A program made the translations under genes and the position numbers. Of a stretch of 64,000 nucleotides of DNA, positions 25,678 through 32,958 are shown in pieces (the stretch's first letter is position 1; each line of letters starts with the position of its first letter). The notes below the pieces were generated by a model, which did no database searches, had not been told where the DNA came from, and saw only the letters and a list, made by a program, of their open reading frames with translations. This DNA comes from CTSoil-043 sp963821235 (GTDB taxonomy: Bacteria; Chloroflexota; Limnocylindria; Limnocylindrales; CSP1-4): assembly GCA_963821235.1 (NCBI GenBank), contig CAWGCS010000001.1, positions 1,240,001 to 1,304,000 on the forward strand, in the 5' to 3' direction.

Positions 25678-27444
25678 TCACGATCCTTCAGGGCCTTCTC
25701 CCTGAGCAGTTGGGCGGCACGCGTCACCGGACTGCGCCCGGGCGGCAGCGCCCGCAGATGCCAGGGGATCGTCAGTAGCCTCGTACACGTCGAGCATGCC
25801 GTCCAATGACGTGGCGACGTGGGCGTAGTCGACGGCGAGTTGCGCCTCGAGGGATCGCCAGGTCGCGGACGAGAGTGTCTCGGTAGTGGCGAGCGGCCGG
25901 CCGTAGACCAGGACGTAGTCCAGCCTTCCCGGCGTGTTGGATCTGTAGGCCGCGGGGTCGATCGTGGGTGGGATCCTCTCGATCGAGCCGCCGGGAAGCA
26001 CCAGGTACCGGTACGGGTCGGTCTCCGGGCGGTTGCGCAATGCGAAGAAGGGCAGCGCCGCGCCGATGTTGCCGACGTCCCAACCGCCACGCAACGACAC
26101 GAGACGCCCCGTGTCGGCCGTAAGCGGGTCGGTCCGGTCCCCCGCGCTCACGCGCCCGAGATTCACCTGGATCATGGTCGCCTCCCGCACCATGCACGGG
26201 GCGACGGAGACATACGCCTCGGCGTGCTCGCTGAGGTCGACGTAGTACGGCAGTCGGAGGGCGATCAGCCCGGTGGATGCGACGATGGAGACCGCCGCCA
26301 CGAGGCCGGGCATCCTTCGGGCGGCACTCATACGTCCGTCGCCCAGGTCGGCCGCAGCGAGCCACAGGAGGAGCCCGAAGACGGGCAAGGGGGCCAGCCG
26401 CTGGCCGAGGTGGCTGCCTCCGGCCGCGAAGTTCGCACTCGCGGGCAGGATCACGGTCGCCGCGACGACGACCACCCCGAAGAGGAGGAACCCGTCCTCG
26501 CGTCGCGGCGTCCCGGTCCAGGCTCTCCGCCGTAGGCCGAAGAGCAGCATGGCACCAAGGACGGCGGCGAGCGCCAGGGTGAGCACGCCCTCCCGGGAGT
26601 CGAACGTGACCGTACCCAGTCCCAGGCTCAGGACGTCACGGAGTCGGCTCAGGGCCGTCTTCGCCTGCAAGAGGAGCGGGCTCGCCGACGTGGCCGCCGA
26701 CCGGCCATCCGTGACCAGGCTGGTCCGCTCGTCGAGCAGCCCGACGGCAACCAGGTAGCAGGAGAGCGCGATGCCCGGCAGGGCCGCGAGGAGAGGAGGT
26801 GCCCAGCGACGGGCGATCGCCCGCGGCGTTCGGTCCTCGGCGGTGAGCCATCCGAACACTGCGACAAGGCCGACGAGGAGCAGGGCGACCGCGAACGGCA
26901 GCACGTGAGCCGCATAGGTGCCCGTGAGAAGGATCGTCAGGACGAACGCGGACCTCCTCGTCCACCGACCGTCGTGCCGGACGACGTACCCCATGACGAT
27001 GACGAGGCCGAGCACGCCGTAGCAGAACGGGTAGAAGCCGTACTGCAAGGTGAACGTGAACGAGAGCGGGACGACGAGGAGTGCCAGCCACCAGCGACCC
27101 GGAGCCACGCCTCTGACGGCGTAGGCGGCGGCCACGGGGAGGCCGACGACGAAGCCGCCGATGACGAGCTTCTCGGCCAGCCCGGGACTGATCGCCACGG
27201 CCAGCAGCCCTGCCGGCAGATCCGGGATCAGGTTCGTGGCCGGAAGCAGCTGGATGGTCGCGTACTGGCGCACGATGGTGTCGCCCTTCAGGACGGCGTC
27301 CCAGAAGGCGACGGCTCCGCCCATGTGCGCCGGACCGTCAACCGTCACGAAGGTCGGGAGCGCGAGCACCAGGGCGAGGTGCCCCGCGATCCCGGCGGCG
27401 AACGCGACCGGCAGCCACGGGAGAGCGGCGCGGCGTTCCCTCAC
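25678..27444 (-). CDS. Multi-pass membrane protein, GT-C glycosyltransferase-like
   Basis: I recognise no named family. The 588-residue protein has about ten to twelve hydrophobic segments over the first 400 residues and a soluble C-terminal part (about 410-588). An acidic motif in the first outside loop (TVDGPAHMGGAVAF, D36 and H40) resembles the catalytic loop of GT-C enzymes that use lipid-phosphate sugars, and a topology of many helices followed by an outside domain agrees. The GTG start overlaps the stop of nucleotidylyltransferase copy B (GTGA). It is the last gene of the minus operon and lies inside the potentially invertible segment. Confidence 0.6.
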   Translation of the reverse strand: MRERRAALPWLPVAFAAGIAGHLALVLALPTFVTVDGPAHMGGAVAFWDAVLKGDTIVRQYATIQLLPATNLIPDLPAGLLAVAISPGLAEKLVIGGFVVGLPVAAAYAVRGVAPGRWWLALLVVPLSFTFTLQYGFYPFCYGVLGLVIVMGYVVRHDGRWTRRSAFVLTILLTGTYAAHVLPFAVALLLVGLVAVFGWLTAEDRTPRAIARRWAPPLLAALPGIALSCYLVAVGLLDERTSLVTDGRSAATSASPLLLQAKTALSRLRDVLSLGLGTVTFDSREGVLTLALAAVLGAMLLFGLRRRAWTGTPRREDGFLLFGVVVVAATVILPASANFAAGGSHLGQRLAPLPVFGLLLWLAAADLGDGRMSAARRMPGLVAAVSIVASTGLIALRLPYYVDLSEHAEAYVSVAPCMVREATMIQVNLGRVSAGDRTDPLTADTGRLVSLRGGWDVGNIGAALPFFALRNRPETDPYRYLVLPGGSIERIPPTIDPAAYRSNTPGRLDYVLVYGRPLATTETLSSATWRSLEAQLAVDYAHVATSLDGMLDVYEATDDPLASAGAAARAQSGDACRPTAQGEGPEGS

Positions 27445-28298
27445 TTCTGTTGCCTCGCGGCTAGTGCTCGACTAGCTCGGGCTCGGCGCCGGGTCCGGCG
27501 GATGGCAGATCGCTGCGCGGGCCGCGGCGCCAGACTTCCCAGGGCGCCGTTCCCTGCTCCTCGAAGTCGCTGCAGGACCTCGAGGTCCTTGAGGGTGTCG
27601 AGCGAGACCCAGAAGCCGTCGTACGGGTACGCGGCGAGGCGCCCTTCGGCGGCGAGGCCGGCGAATGGCGCGTCCATGAGGTCCTCGCCGGAGTCGAGGC
27701 GGCCGAGGATCTCGCCCCGGAAGAGGTACCCCCCGCCGTTGATCCGCAGGTCGGCCGTCGCGACGTCGCGGAGGGCGGTCACCCGGCCGCCGGGGTCGGT
27801 GCTCACCACGTGGAACGAGTACGACGGACGGACCGACAGGAGGGCCGCCGTCGCGCGGTCGGCCCGGAATCGCGCGACGAGGCGATCGAGCGGGGCGTCG
27901 GTCACGATGTCCCCGTAGTTGGCCAGGAAGATCTCCTCGCCGGCCAGGAGGTGGCGGACGCGGCGCAGGCGCTCCCCGATCGTGGTGTCGAGCCCGGTGT
28001 CGGCGAAGGTGATCCGCCAGTCCTCGATGTCCGAGCCGAGCAGCTCGACCCGCCGGCCGCCGTCGGAGAGGACGAAGTCGTTGGAGACGGCCTCGCTGTA
28101 GCGGAGGAAGTACTCCTTGATGGCGTCGGCCCGGTAGCCCAGGCAGAGGATGAAGTCGCGGTGGCCGTAGTGGGCGTAGTAGCGCATGACGTGCCACAGG
28201 ATCGGGCGGTAGCCGATCGGGACCATCGGCTTGGGGATCGCCTCGGAGTGCTCCCGCAGGCGAAGGCCGCGGCCCCCGCAGAAGAGGACGACCTTCAT
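27441..28298 (-). CDS. RfbF-like sugar-1-phosphate nucleotidylyltransferase (copy B)
   Basis: This 285-residue protein is identical to copy A for residues 1-130, including the nucleotide loop, the PKPM segment and the metal aspartate in NYGD. It then diverges (VTDAPLDRLVARFRAD and onward) while keeping the family fold, with GFWVSLDTLKDLEVLQ near the end. A basic 30-residue extension rich in Arg/Ala closes the protein, unlike copy A. The ATG lies seven bases after the C-methyltransferase stop and the stop overlaps the membrane-protein GTG. It probably activates a different or the same sugar-1-phosphate; specificity would lie in the differing C-terminal half. Confidence 0.84.
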   Translation of the reverse strand: MKVVLFCGGRGLRLREHSEAIPKPMVPIGYRPILWHVMRYYAHYGHRDFILCLGYRADAIKEYFLRYSEAVSNDFVLSDGGRRVELLGSDIEDWRITFADTGLDTTIGERLRRVRHLLAGEEIFLANYGDIVTDAPLDRLVARFRADRATAALLSVRPSYSFHVVSTDPGGRVTALRDVATADLRINGGGYLFRGEILGRLDSGEDLMDAPFAGLAAEGRLAAYPYDGFWVSLDTLKDLEVLQRLRGAGNGALGSLAPRPAQRSAIRRTRRRARASRALAARQQK

Positions 28299-28312
28299 CG
28301 GCGGCTCAGGAG
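27908..28312 (-). repeat. 405-bp perfect inverted repeat, right copy
   Basis: This is the reverse complement of 22347-22751. It covers codons 1-130 of copy B, the 14 bases before its ATG and, at its outer end, the last bases of the C-methyltransferase gene. Gene-sized identity with no third-position differences means either very recent duplication or ongoing gene conversion or inversion. A misassembly across the repeat is possible and should be ruled out. Confidence 0.93.
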
Positions 28313-29565
28313 ACCTCCATGGTGGTAGGGATCGGGACGATGAGCCGTGCCCCCCACTCCCTCGTGTAGGCGAGCTGGCGGGCGATCTCGTCGCGGAGGT
28401 TCCAGGGCAGGATGAGGATCGCGTCGGGGCGCGTCTCGGCCAGCCTCGATGGGTCGTGGATCGGGATCCGGGTCCCGGGCGTGAATCGCCCGTGCTTGTA
28501 AGGGTTGCGGTCGACCGTGTAGTCGAGCAGGTCGGTGCGGATGCCGCAGTAGTTGAGCAGCGTGTTGCCCTTCCCTGGTGCGCCGTAGCCGGCGACCGAG
28601 CGCCCGGCGCGTCGCTCCTCGATGAGGAACGTGAGGAGGGCCCGCTTGGCCTCGCGCACCCGCTCCTCGAAGCCGGCGTATCCGGCCAGGCCGGCGTAGC
28701 CGCCTGCCTCCTCGCGCGCCAGGACAGCGGCCACGGCCGGCTCCGCCTTTGCGCCGTCCCCGTCGCGGCGGAGGTGGACCCGCAGCGATCCGCCGTGCGT
28801 CGCCAGCTCCTCGACGTCGGCGACGGCGAGGCCGTGCGCGGCCGCGATCCGGGTGATCGTGGTCAGCGAGAAGTACGAGAAGTGCTCGTGGTAGATCGTG
28901 TCGAACTGGACGCCCTCGACGAGGCGGACGACGTGGGGGAACTCGAGTGTCGCCACGCCGCGGGTTCCCAGCAGGATCGCGATCCCGGCCACGAAGTCGT
29001 TGAGGTCCGGCACCTGGGCGAGGACGTTGTTGCCGATCACCAGGTCGGCCGGCCCGCGCTCGCGGAGGAGCGTCTCGGCGAGGTCGCGGCCGAAGAACTC
29101 GGTCAGGGTGGGGACGCCGCGGGCCTCCGCGGCGGCGGCGACGTTGCGGGCCGGCTCGATGCCCAGCGAGGGGATGCCACGGGCGACGAAGTGCTGCAGG
29201 AGGTAGCCGTCGTTGCTGGCCAGCTCCACGACCGAGCTGGTCGGCCCGAGCCCCAGGCGGGCGATCATCGCCTCCGCGTAGCGCCGGGCGTGCTCGACCC
29301 AGCTCTCCGAGTACGACGAGAAGTAGGCGTACTCCCGGAAGATCTCCTCGCGGTCCACGAAGGCGGGCAGTTGAACGAGGAGGCACTCCCCGCAGATCCG
29401 GACGTGGAGCGGGTAGAACGGCTCCATCCGCTCGGCGTCCTCGGGAGCGACGAACGACTCGCACAGCGGCGATGGCCCGAGGTCCACGAAGGTGTCGCGC
29501 AGCGCCGCCCCGCAGAAGCGGCAGGGGATCGTCGGGACCGCGGATCCGGCTGCCGCCTCGGGCAT
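28306..29565 (-). CDS. Nucleotide-sugar C-methyltransferase (Methyltransf_13/14 type)
   Basis: This 419-residue protein resembles C3-methyltransferases such as TcaB9 and TylCIII. It has a zinc-binding N-terminus (C15, C18, C58, C61) and a SAM domain with VVELASNDGYLLQHF (about 91-105) and IGNNVLAQVPDL. The intact catalytic YHEHFSYFS segment starts near residue 223, and the C-terminal Rossmann-like domain has VAGYGAPGKGNTLLNYCG. It would transfer a methyl to C3 of a 4-keto-6-deoxy NDP-sugar. It overlaps the metallo-hydrolase stop by one base (TGATG) and precedes copy B of the nucleotidylyltransferase by seven bases. It is the canonical counterpart of the eroded paralogue at 21029. Confidence 0.84.
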   Translation of the reverse strand: MPEAAAGSAVPTIPCRFCGAALRDTFVDLGPSPLCESFVAPEDAERMEPFYPLHVRICGECLLVQLPAFVDREEIFREYAYFSSYSESWVEHARRYAEAMIARLGLGPTSSVVELASNDGYLLQHFVARGIPSLGIEPARNVAAAAEARGVPTLTEFFGRDLAETLLRERGPADLVIGNNVLAQVPDLNDFVAGIAILLGTRGVATLEFPHVVRLVEGVQFDTIYHEHFSYFSLTTITRIAAAHGLAVADVEELATHGGSLRVHLRRDGDGAKAEPAVAAVLAREEAGGYAGLAGYAGFEERVREAKRALLTFLIEERRAGRSVAGYGAPGKGNTLLNYCGIRTDLLDYTVDRNPYKHGRFTPGTRIPIHDPSRLAETRPDAILILPWNLRDEIARQLAYTREWGARLIVPIPTTMEVS

Positions 29566-30296
29566 CAACGGAGCGCCTCCCCGGGGGCCCAGCCATGGAC
29601 CGTGACCCCGCGCAGGCCTCGCCCGTCGAGCTCGCGGCGCAGGGCCTCCGGCGTCCCGGCGAGGAGCGGGAAGGTGCCCCAGTGGATGGGGGCCACCGCG
29701 TCGACGCCCAGGAGCTCCACCGCCAGGGCGGCCTCCCGCGGTCCCATCGTGAAGTGGCCCCCGATCGGGAGGATGGCCAGGTCGGGCCGGTAGAGCTCGC
29801 GGATGAGGGCCATGTCGCCGAAGACGTTGGTGTCGCCGGCGTGGTAGATGGTTTGGCCGTCCTCCAGGCGGATGACGAAGCCGGCCGGCTCGCCGAGGTA
29901 GAGGGTGGTCTCGGCGCCTGGGTTCCAGTCGCCGGCCGAGTGGTCGGCGCCGACCATCGTCACGGCGATCTCGCCGACCTCGAAGGTGCCCCCCTTGTTC
30001 ATGCCGACGGCGGCATCGCCTCCGCCGGGGAGCCGGCGGGCCAGCCAGAGGCTCATCTCGTGGATGCACGGCCACGTCGGCCGCAGGCGGCTGGCGAGGG
30101 CGATCGCGTCGCCCATGTGATCGCCATGACCGTGGGTGACGAGGAGGAGGTCGCAGGCGCGCACGGCGCTGGCGGGCTTGGGGCTCTTGGGGTTGCCGAA
30201 CCAGGGGTCGATGAGGATCGTCTTCCCGCCTGGCGTCCGGACCTCGACGCAGGCGTGGCCGTACCAGGTGATCGTCGTCGCGGCATCGAGTCCCAT
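29565..30296 (-). CDS. MBL-fold metal-dependent hydrolase (UPF0173-like)
   Basis: This 243-residue metallo-beta-lactamase-fold protein begins TTITWYGHACVEVRTPGGKT, the usual UPF0173 start. VTHGHGDHMGDA holds the H-x-H-x-D-H metal motif, and IYHAGDTNVFGDM and PIHWGTFP supply the remaining ligands. The substrate is unknown for this group. The ATG at 30296 is 10 bases after GGAGGT; an out-of-frame ATG lies just before it. It heads the minus-strand sugar operon, though its link to glycan synthesis may only be one of position. Confidence 0.83.
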   Translation of the reverse strand: MGLDAATTITWYGHACVEVRTPGGKTILIDPWFGNPKSPKPASAVRACDLLLVTHGHGDHMGDAIALASRLRPTWPCIHEMSLWLARRLPGGGDAAVGMNKGGTFEVGEIAVTMVGADHSAGDWNPGAETTLYLGEPAGFVIRLEDGQTIYHAGDTNVFGDMALIRELYRPDLAILPIGGHFTMGPREAALAVELLGVDAVAPIHWGTFPLLAGTPEALRRELDGRGLRGVTVHGWAPGEALR

Positions 30297-30352
30297 CGCA
30301 TCGCACCTCCGCCGTCCATCGTACGGCGTGCGCCCGCCTCCGAGCCAGCCTC

Positions 30353-30358
30353 TACACT
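30353..30358 (+). promoter_or_regulatory. Candidate -10 box (TACACT), leaderless start
   Basis: CTCTACACTCGG lies in the 69-base divergent gap, with TACACT ending seven bases before the ATG at 30366. The spacing fits a leaderless transcript, the same arrangement as at 19422. No good -35 box is seen. Confidence 0.3.
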
Positions 30359-30365
30359 CGGGGCG

Positions 30366-31202
30366 ATGCCCGCCGACCAGATCGCCCGGAACCTGGCCTT
30401 CATCAACTGGACGCTCCTCGCCAGCCTCGCCGTGGGCGCCTTCGGGGCGGTCGCCTTGCTGCGCCTCCGGACGGAGGCGACGAAGGGCTACCTGGGCTTC
30501 GCGGCCGTCTGCGCGGCCGCCTTCGGGGCGCTGGCGTGGCTCTCCGACGGCGCCCTCCCGGCGGCCGCGGCCGCCGGCTCGCCGGTGACGGTCGACCCGA
30601 CGTGGGAGCTGCCGCGGCGGGTCCTGCTGGGCTGCTTCGCCGCCGGTGCGCTCGCCTACGCCGTCGTCCTCTTCCGGTCCGGCAGGGCGGCACCGCTGGC
30701 GATCGGGGTCGCCGCGGCGGGCGGCGGCGCGCTCGTCCTGGGCGCGCTCACCTGGGGCGGCGGGCCGGCCGGGGTCGCGGCCCTCGCGGTCCAGCTGCTC
30801 CTCCTGGCCGCGGCGACCGGCGGCGTCTTCGCGGCCATGATCCTCGGGCACTGGTACCTCGTTACCCCGAAGCTTTCGACGGGGCCGGCGCTGACCCTGG
30901 CGCGACTGCTCATGGGGGTGGTGGCGCTCCAGCTCGCGGCCTTCGTAGCCTGGGTGGGCCTGGGGATCGGCACGACGCAGGCACCGCTCGCTCCGTTGAC
31001 CGGGCCCTGGGCGCTCTTCGTCTGGCTCCGCCTCGTCGTCTCCCTCGTCTTCCCGCTCGTCGTGAGCTGGGCGGCGGTCCAGACGATCAGGACGCGGTCG
31101 ATGGAGTCCGCGACCGGCCTCCTCTACATCAACGTCGGGCTCATCGCGGCAGGCACCATCGATGCGGCGGGCCTGTTCTTCGGAGCGGGCCTGCTGGTCT
31201 GA
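30366..31202 (+). CDS. Hypothetical integral membrane protein
   Basis: I recognise no family. The 278-residue product has about eight hydrophobic helices nearly end to end, short loops and few charges. Notable residues are a conserved-looking GHWYLVTPKLS (near 158-168) and WLRLVVSLVFPLVVSW. The GHWYL histidine within a helix boundary could be functional. It is followed after 12 bases by the MoaD-MoaE fusion gene, so it may belong to that operon. A heme or quinone-binding membrane subunit is conceivable but not supported by a motif. Confidence 0.7.
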   Translation: MPADQIARNLAFINWTLLASLAVGAFGAVALLRLRTEATKGYLGFAAVCAAAFGALAWLSDGALPAAAAAGSPVTVDPTWELPRRVLLGCFAAGALAYAVVLFRSGRAAPLAIGVAAAGGGALVLGALTWGGGPAGVAALAVQLLLLAAATGGVFAAMILGHWYLVTPKLSTGPALTLARLLMGVVALQLAAFVAWVGLGIGTTQAPLAPLTGPWALFVWLRLVVSLVFPLVVSWAAVQTIRTRSMESATGLLYINVGLIAAGTIDAAGLFFGAGLLV

Positions 31203-31214
31203 GGAGTACGAGCG

Positions 31215-32000
31215 ATGCGCGTCACGGTCCGGCTGTTCGCTCGCCAGCGCGAGATCGCGGGGTCGCGCGAGGTTGCCCTGGAGCTGCCCGCGCCGGCGAC
31301 GATCGAGGATGCCTGGGCGGCGCTGGCGGAGCTGCACCCCGCCCTCGCCGCCGGGCGGCCCTACGTCCGCTTCGCCCGCAATGGCGAGTACGCGGACGCG
31401 GCGACGCCGCTGGCCGACGGCGACAAGGTGGCCTGCATCCCGCCCGTCAGCGGTGGGGCAGGGGACGGGCCGGGGACAACGGGCCCCGCCCGGATCCTGG
31501 AGCTTCGTCCGGCGCCCCTGCCCGCCGACCTGGGCCGGACGCTGGCCGACCGGCTGGCGACGCCGGCTGACGGCGCCGTGGTCGTCTTCGAGGGACGGAC
31601 CCGCGAGACGCCGGGAACGCCCGCCCCCGGGGAGGAGGCCGAGGCCCGCCGCCATGCTGGCCGGCGCGTCGAGGCGCTGGAGTACGAGGCCTTCGAGCCG
31701 CTCGCGCTGCGCGTGCTCGACGAGATCGCCCGCGCCGTCGAGGCCCGCTTCGGGGTGCAGCGGCTGGCGATCGTCCACGCCACCGGCGAGGTGCCGCTGG
31801 GGGCGGCCTCCGTGGTCATCGTCGCCTGCGCACCCCACCGGGACGCGGCGTTCGACGCCGCCCGCTTCGCGATGGACGAGACGAAGGCACGGGCGCCGAT
31901 CTGGAAGGCCGAGCGCTTCGCGGACGGCCACGTCTGGATCGGTCAGCCGGCACGCACAGACGATCTTGGGACCACGGCGAGGCGGGAGGACGAGGCATGA
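31215..32000 (+). CDS. Fused MoaD-MoaE molybdopterin synthase
   Basis: The 261-residue protein joins both subunits of molybdopterin synthase, which turns cyclic pyranopterin phosphate into molybdopterin. Residues 1-81 are MoaD, a ubiquitin-like fold starting MRVTVRLFARQREIAGSREV and ending PPVSGG (G80-G81). The MoaE part follows, with VVFEGRTRET, VEALEYEAFEPLA, VHATGEVPLGAASVVI and the two-lysine active site MDETKARAPIWKAERF. MoaD must have a free C-terminal Gly-Gly to carry the thiocarboxylate; here it is internal, as in mycobacterial MoaX, which is cut after it. The stop overlaps the next ATG. No other molybdenum-cofactor gene is in the window. Confidence 0.88.
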   Translation: MRVTVRLFARQREIAGSREVALELPAPATIEDAWAALAELHPALAAGRPYVRFARNGEYADAATPLADGDKVACIPPVSGGAGDGPGTTGPARILELRPAPLPADLGRTLADRLATPADGAVVVFEGRTRETPGTPAPGEEAEARRHAGRRVEALEYEAFEPLALRVLDEIARAVEARFGVQRLAIVHATGEVPLGAASVVIVACAPHRDAAFDAARFAMDETKARAPIWKAERFADGHVWIGQPARTDDLGTTARREDEA

Positions 32001-32824
32001 AGGTCTACGTCTCGGTGGATATGGAGGGGCTCGCCGGCGTCAGTCATCCGAAGCCGACCGAGCGCGACGACCCGGGCTACGCGGAAGCGGTCGCCCTGAT
32101 GACGGGCGAGGCGAACGCCGCGATCGAGGGCGCGCTGGCCGGCGGCGCGACGGAGGTCGTCGTCAACGACAGCCACGGATTCATGTACAACCTCGCCCGC
32201 GAGGCGCTCCACCCGGCCGCCCGGCTGATCCAGGGCCAGAAGGCCTGGTCGATGGTCGAGGGTGCCGGGCCCAACCGCGCGGTCGGCGTCGCACTCTTCG
32301 TCGGCTACCATGCCCGCGCCGGCGACCCGTTGGGCACGATCGCCCACACCTACTCGTTCGCGCCGACCCTCACCGTGCTCGACGGACGCCTGGCCGGGGA
32401 GACCGCCATCAACGCCGCCATCCTGGGGGCCTGGGAGGTGCCGGTCGGGATGGTAAGCGGCGACGATCGGGTGGCCCTGGAGGTCGCGGCCTGGCTTCCC
32501 TGGGCTGAGCGGGTGATCGTGAAGGAGGGAGTGGGCCGGAACGCCGCCGCCTCCCTTCACCCGTCACGCGCCCGCGAGCTCGTCCGGCAGGGCGCGGAGC
32601 GGGCCGTCCGGCGGGCCGTCGCCGGCGAGCTTCGCCCGCTCGTGCTCCAGCCGCCGGTCGTCATCGAGGTGGCCTACCGCCACGCGGGCGTTGCCGACCA
32701 CGTGGCCATCGTGCCCGGCGCCGAGCGGGTCGGCGACGCGTCGGTTCGCCACGTCGGCGCCGACGCCGTCGAGGCGTACCGAGGCTTCCTGGCGGGGATC
32801 CGCCTGTCCGGCCTCGTCGAATGA
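31997..32824 (+). CDS. M55-family D-aminopeptidase (DppA-like)
   Basis: This 275-residue zinc peptidase resembles Bacillus DppA, which removes N-terminal D-amino acids from peptides and forms a decameric ring. The metal ligands are in place: D8 and E10 in VDMEG, a His in NDSHG near 60, a His in GYHARAG near 104 and a Glu in GETAINAA near 133. No signal peptide is present, so it acts in the cytoplasm. The ATG is in an ATGA overlap with the MoaD-MoaE gene, and its stop overlaps the next small frame. Likely role: recycling of cell-wall or diet-derived D-peptides. Confidence 0.88.
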   Translation: MKVYVSVDMEGLAGVSHPKPTERDDPGYAEAVALMTGEANAAIEGALAGGATEVVVNDSHGFMYNLAREALHPAARLIQGQKAWSMVEGAGPNRAVGVALFVGYHARAGDPLGTIAHTYSFAPTLTVLDGRLAGETAINAAILGAWEVPVGMVSGDDRVALEVAAWLPWAERVIVKEGVGRNAAASLHPSRARELVRQGAERAVRRAVAGELRPLVLQPPVVIEVAYRHAGVADHVAIVPGAERVGDASVRHVGADAVEAYRGFLAGIRLSGLVE

Positions 32825-32958
32825 CGCCGGCGCTCCTGCCGGGCGCGATCGCCGACGCGGCGCTCCGGGACGACCTGGCGGAGGACCTCGGCGCGATCCT
32901 CCCGCACCTGGCCCGCCTTCTCGACCTGCCGCCGCTCGCGCATACTCCCGGAGGATGA
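32821..32958 (+). CDS. 45-residue coupled small protein, unknown function
   Basis: This short frame starts at an ATG overlapping the M55 stop (ATGA) and ends at a TGA overlapping the next ATG (ATGA), so it fills the 130-base gap exactly. Nearly all its third positions are G or C until the last five codons, where a GGAGG precedes the next start; this is coding-like base use. The product is acidic and probably mostly helical: MTPALLPGAIADAALRDDLA, then a leucine-rich stretch ending PLAHTPGG. It has no membrane helix and matches no family I know. A small subunit or adaptor for the downstream aminomutase-like protein is one idea; chance is the alternative. Confidence 0.6.
   Translation: MTPALLPGAIADAALRDDLAEDLGAILPHLARLLDLPPLAHTPGG

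Noticed and set aside
27908..28312. Inverted repeats as ends of an insertion sequence or composite transposon
   Set aside because: No transposase or target-site duplication is seen, and the repeats are coding 5' halves of two nucleotidylyltransferase genes, so gene duplication or conversion fits better.
32691..32954. N-terminal extension of the aminomutase-like protein in its own frame upstream of 32955
   Set aside because: That frame runs antiphase through the M55 gene, is Arg/Pro/Ala-rich like a shadow, and the true neighbour there is the 45-codon frame with clean overlaps.
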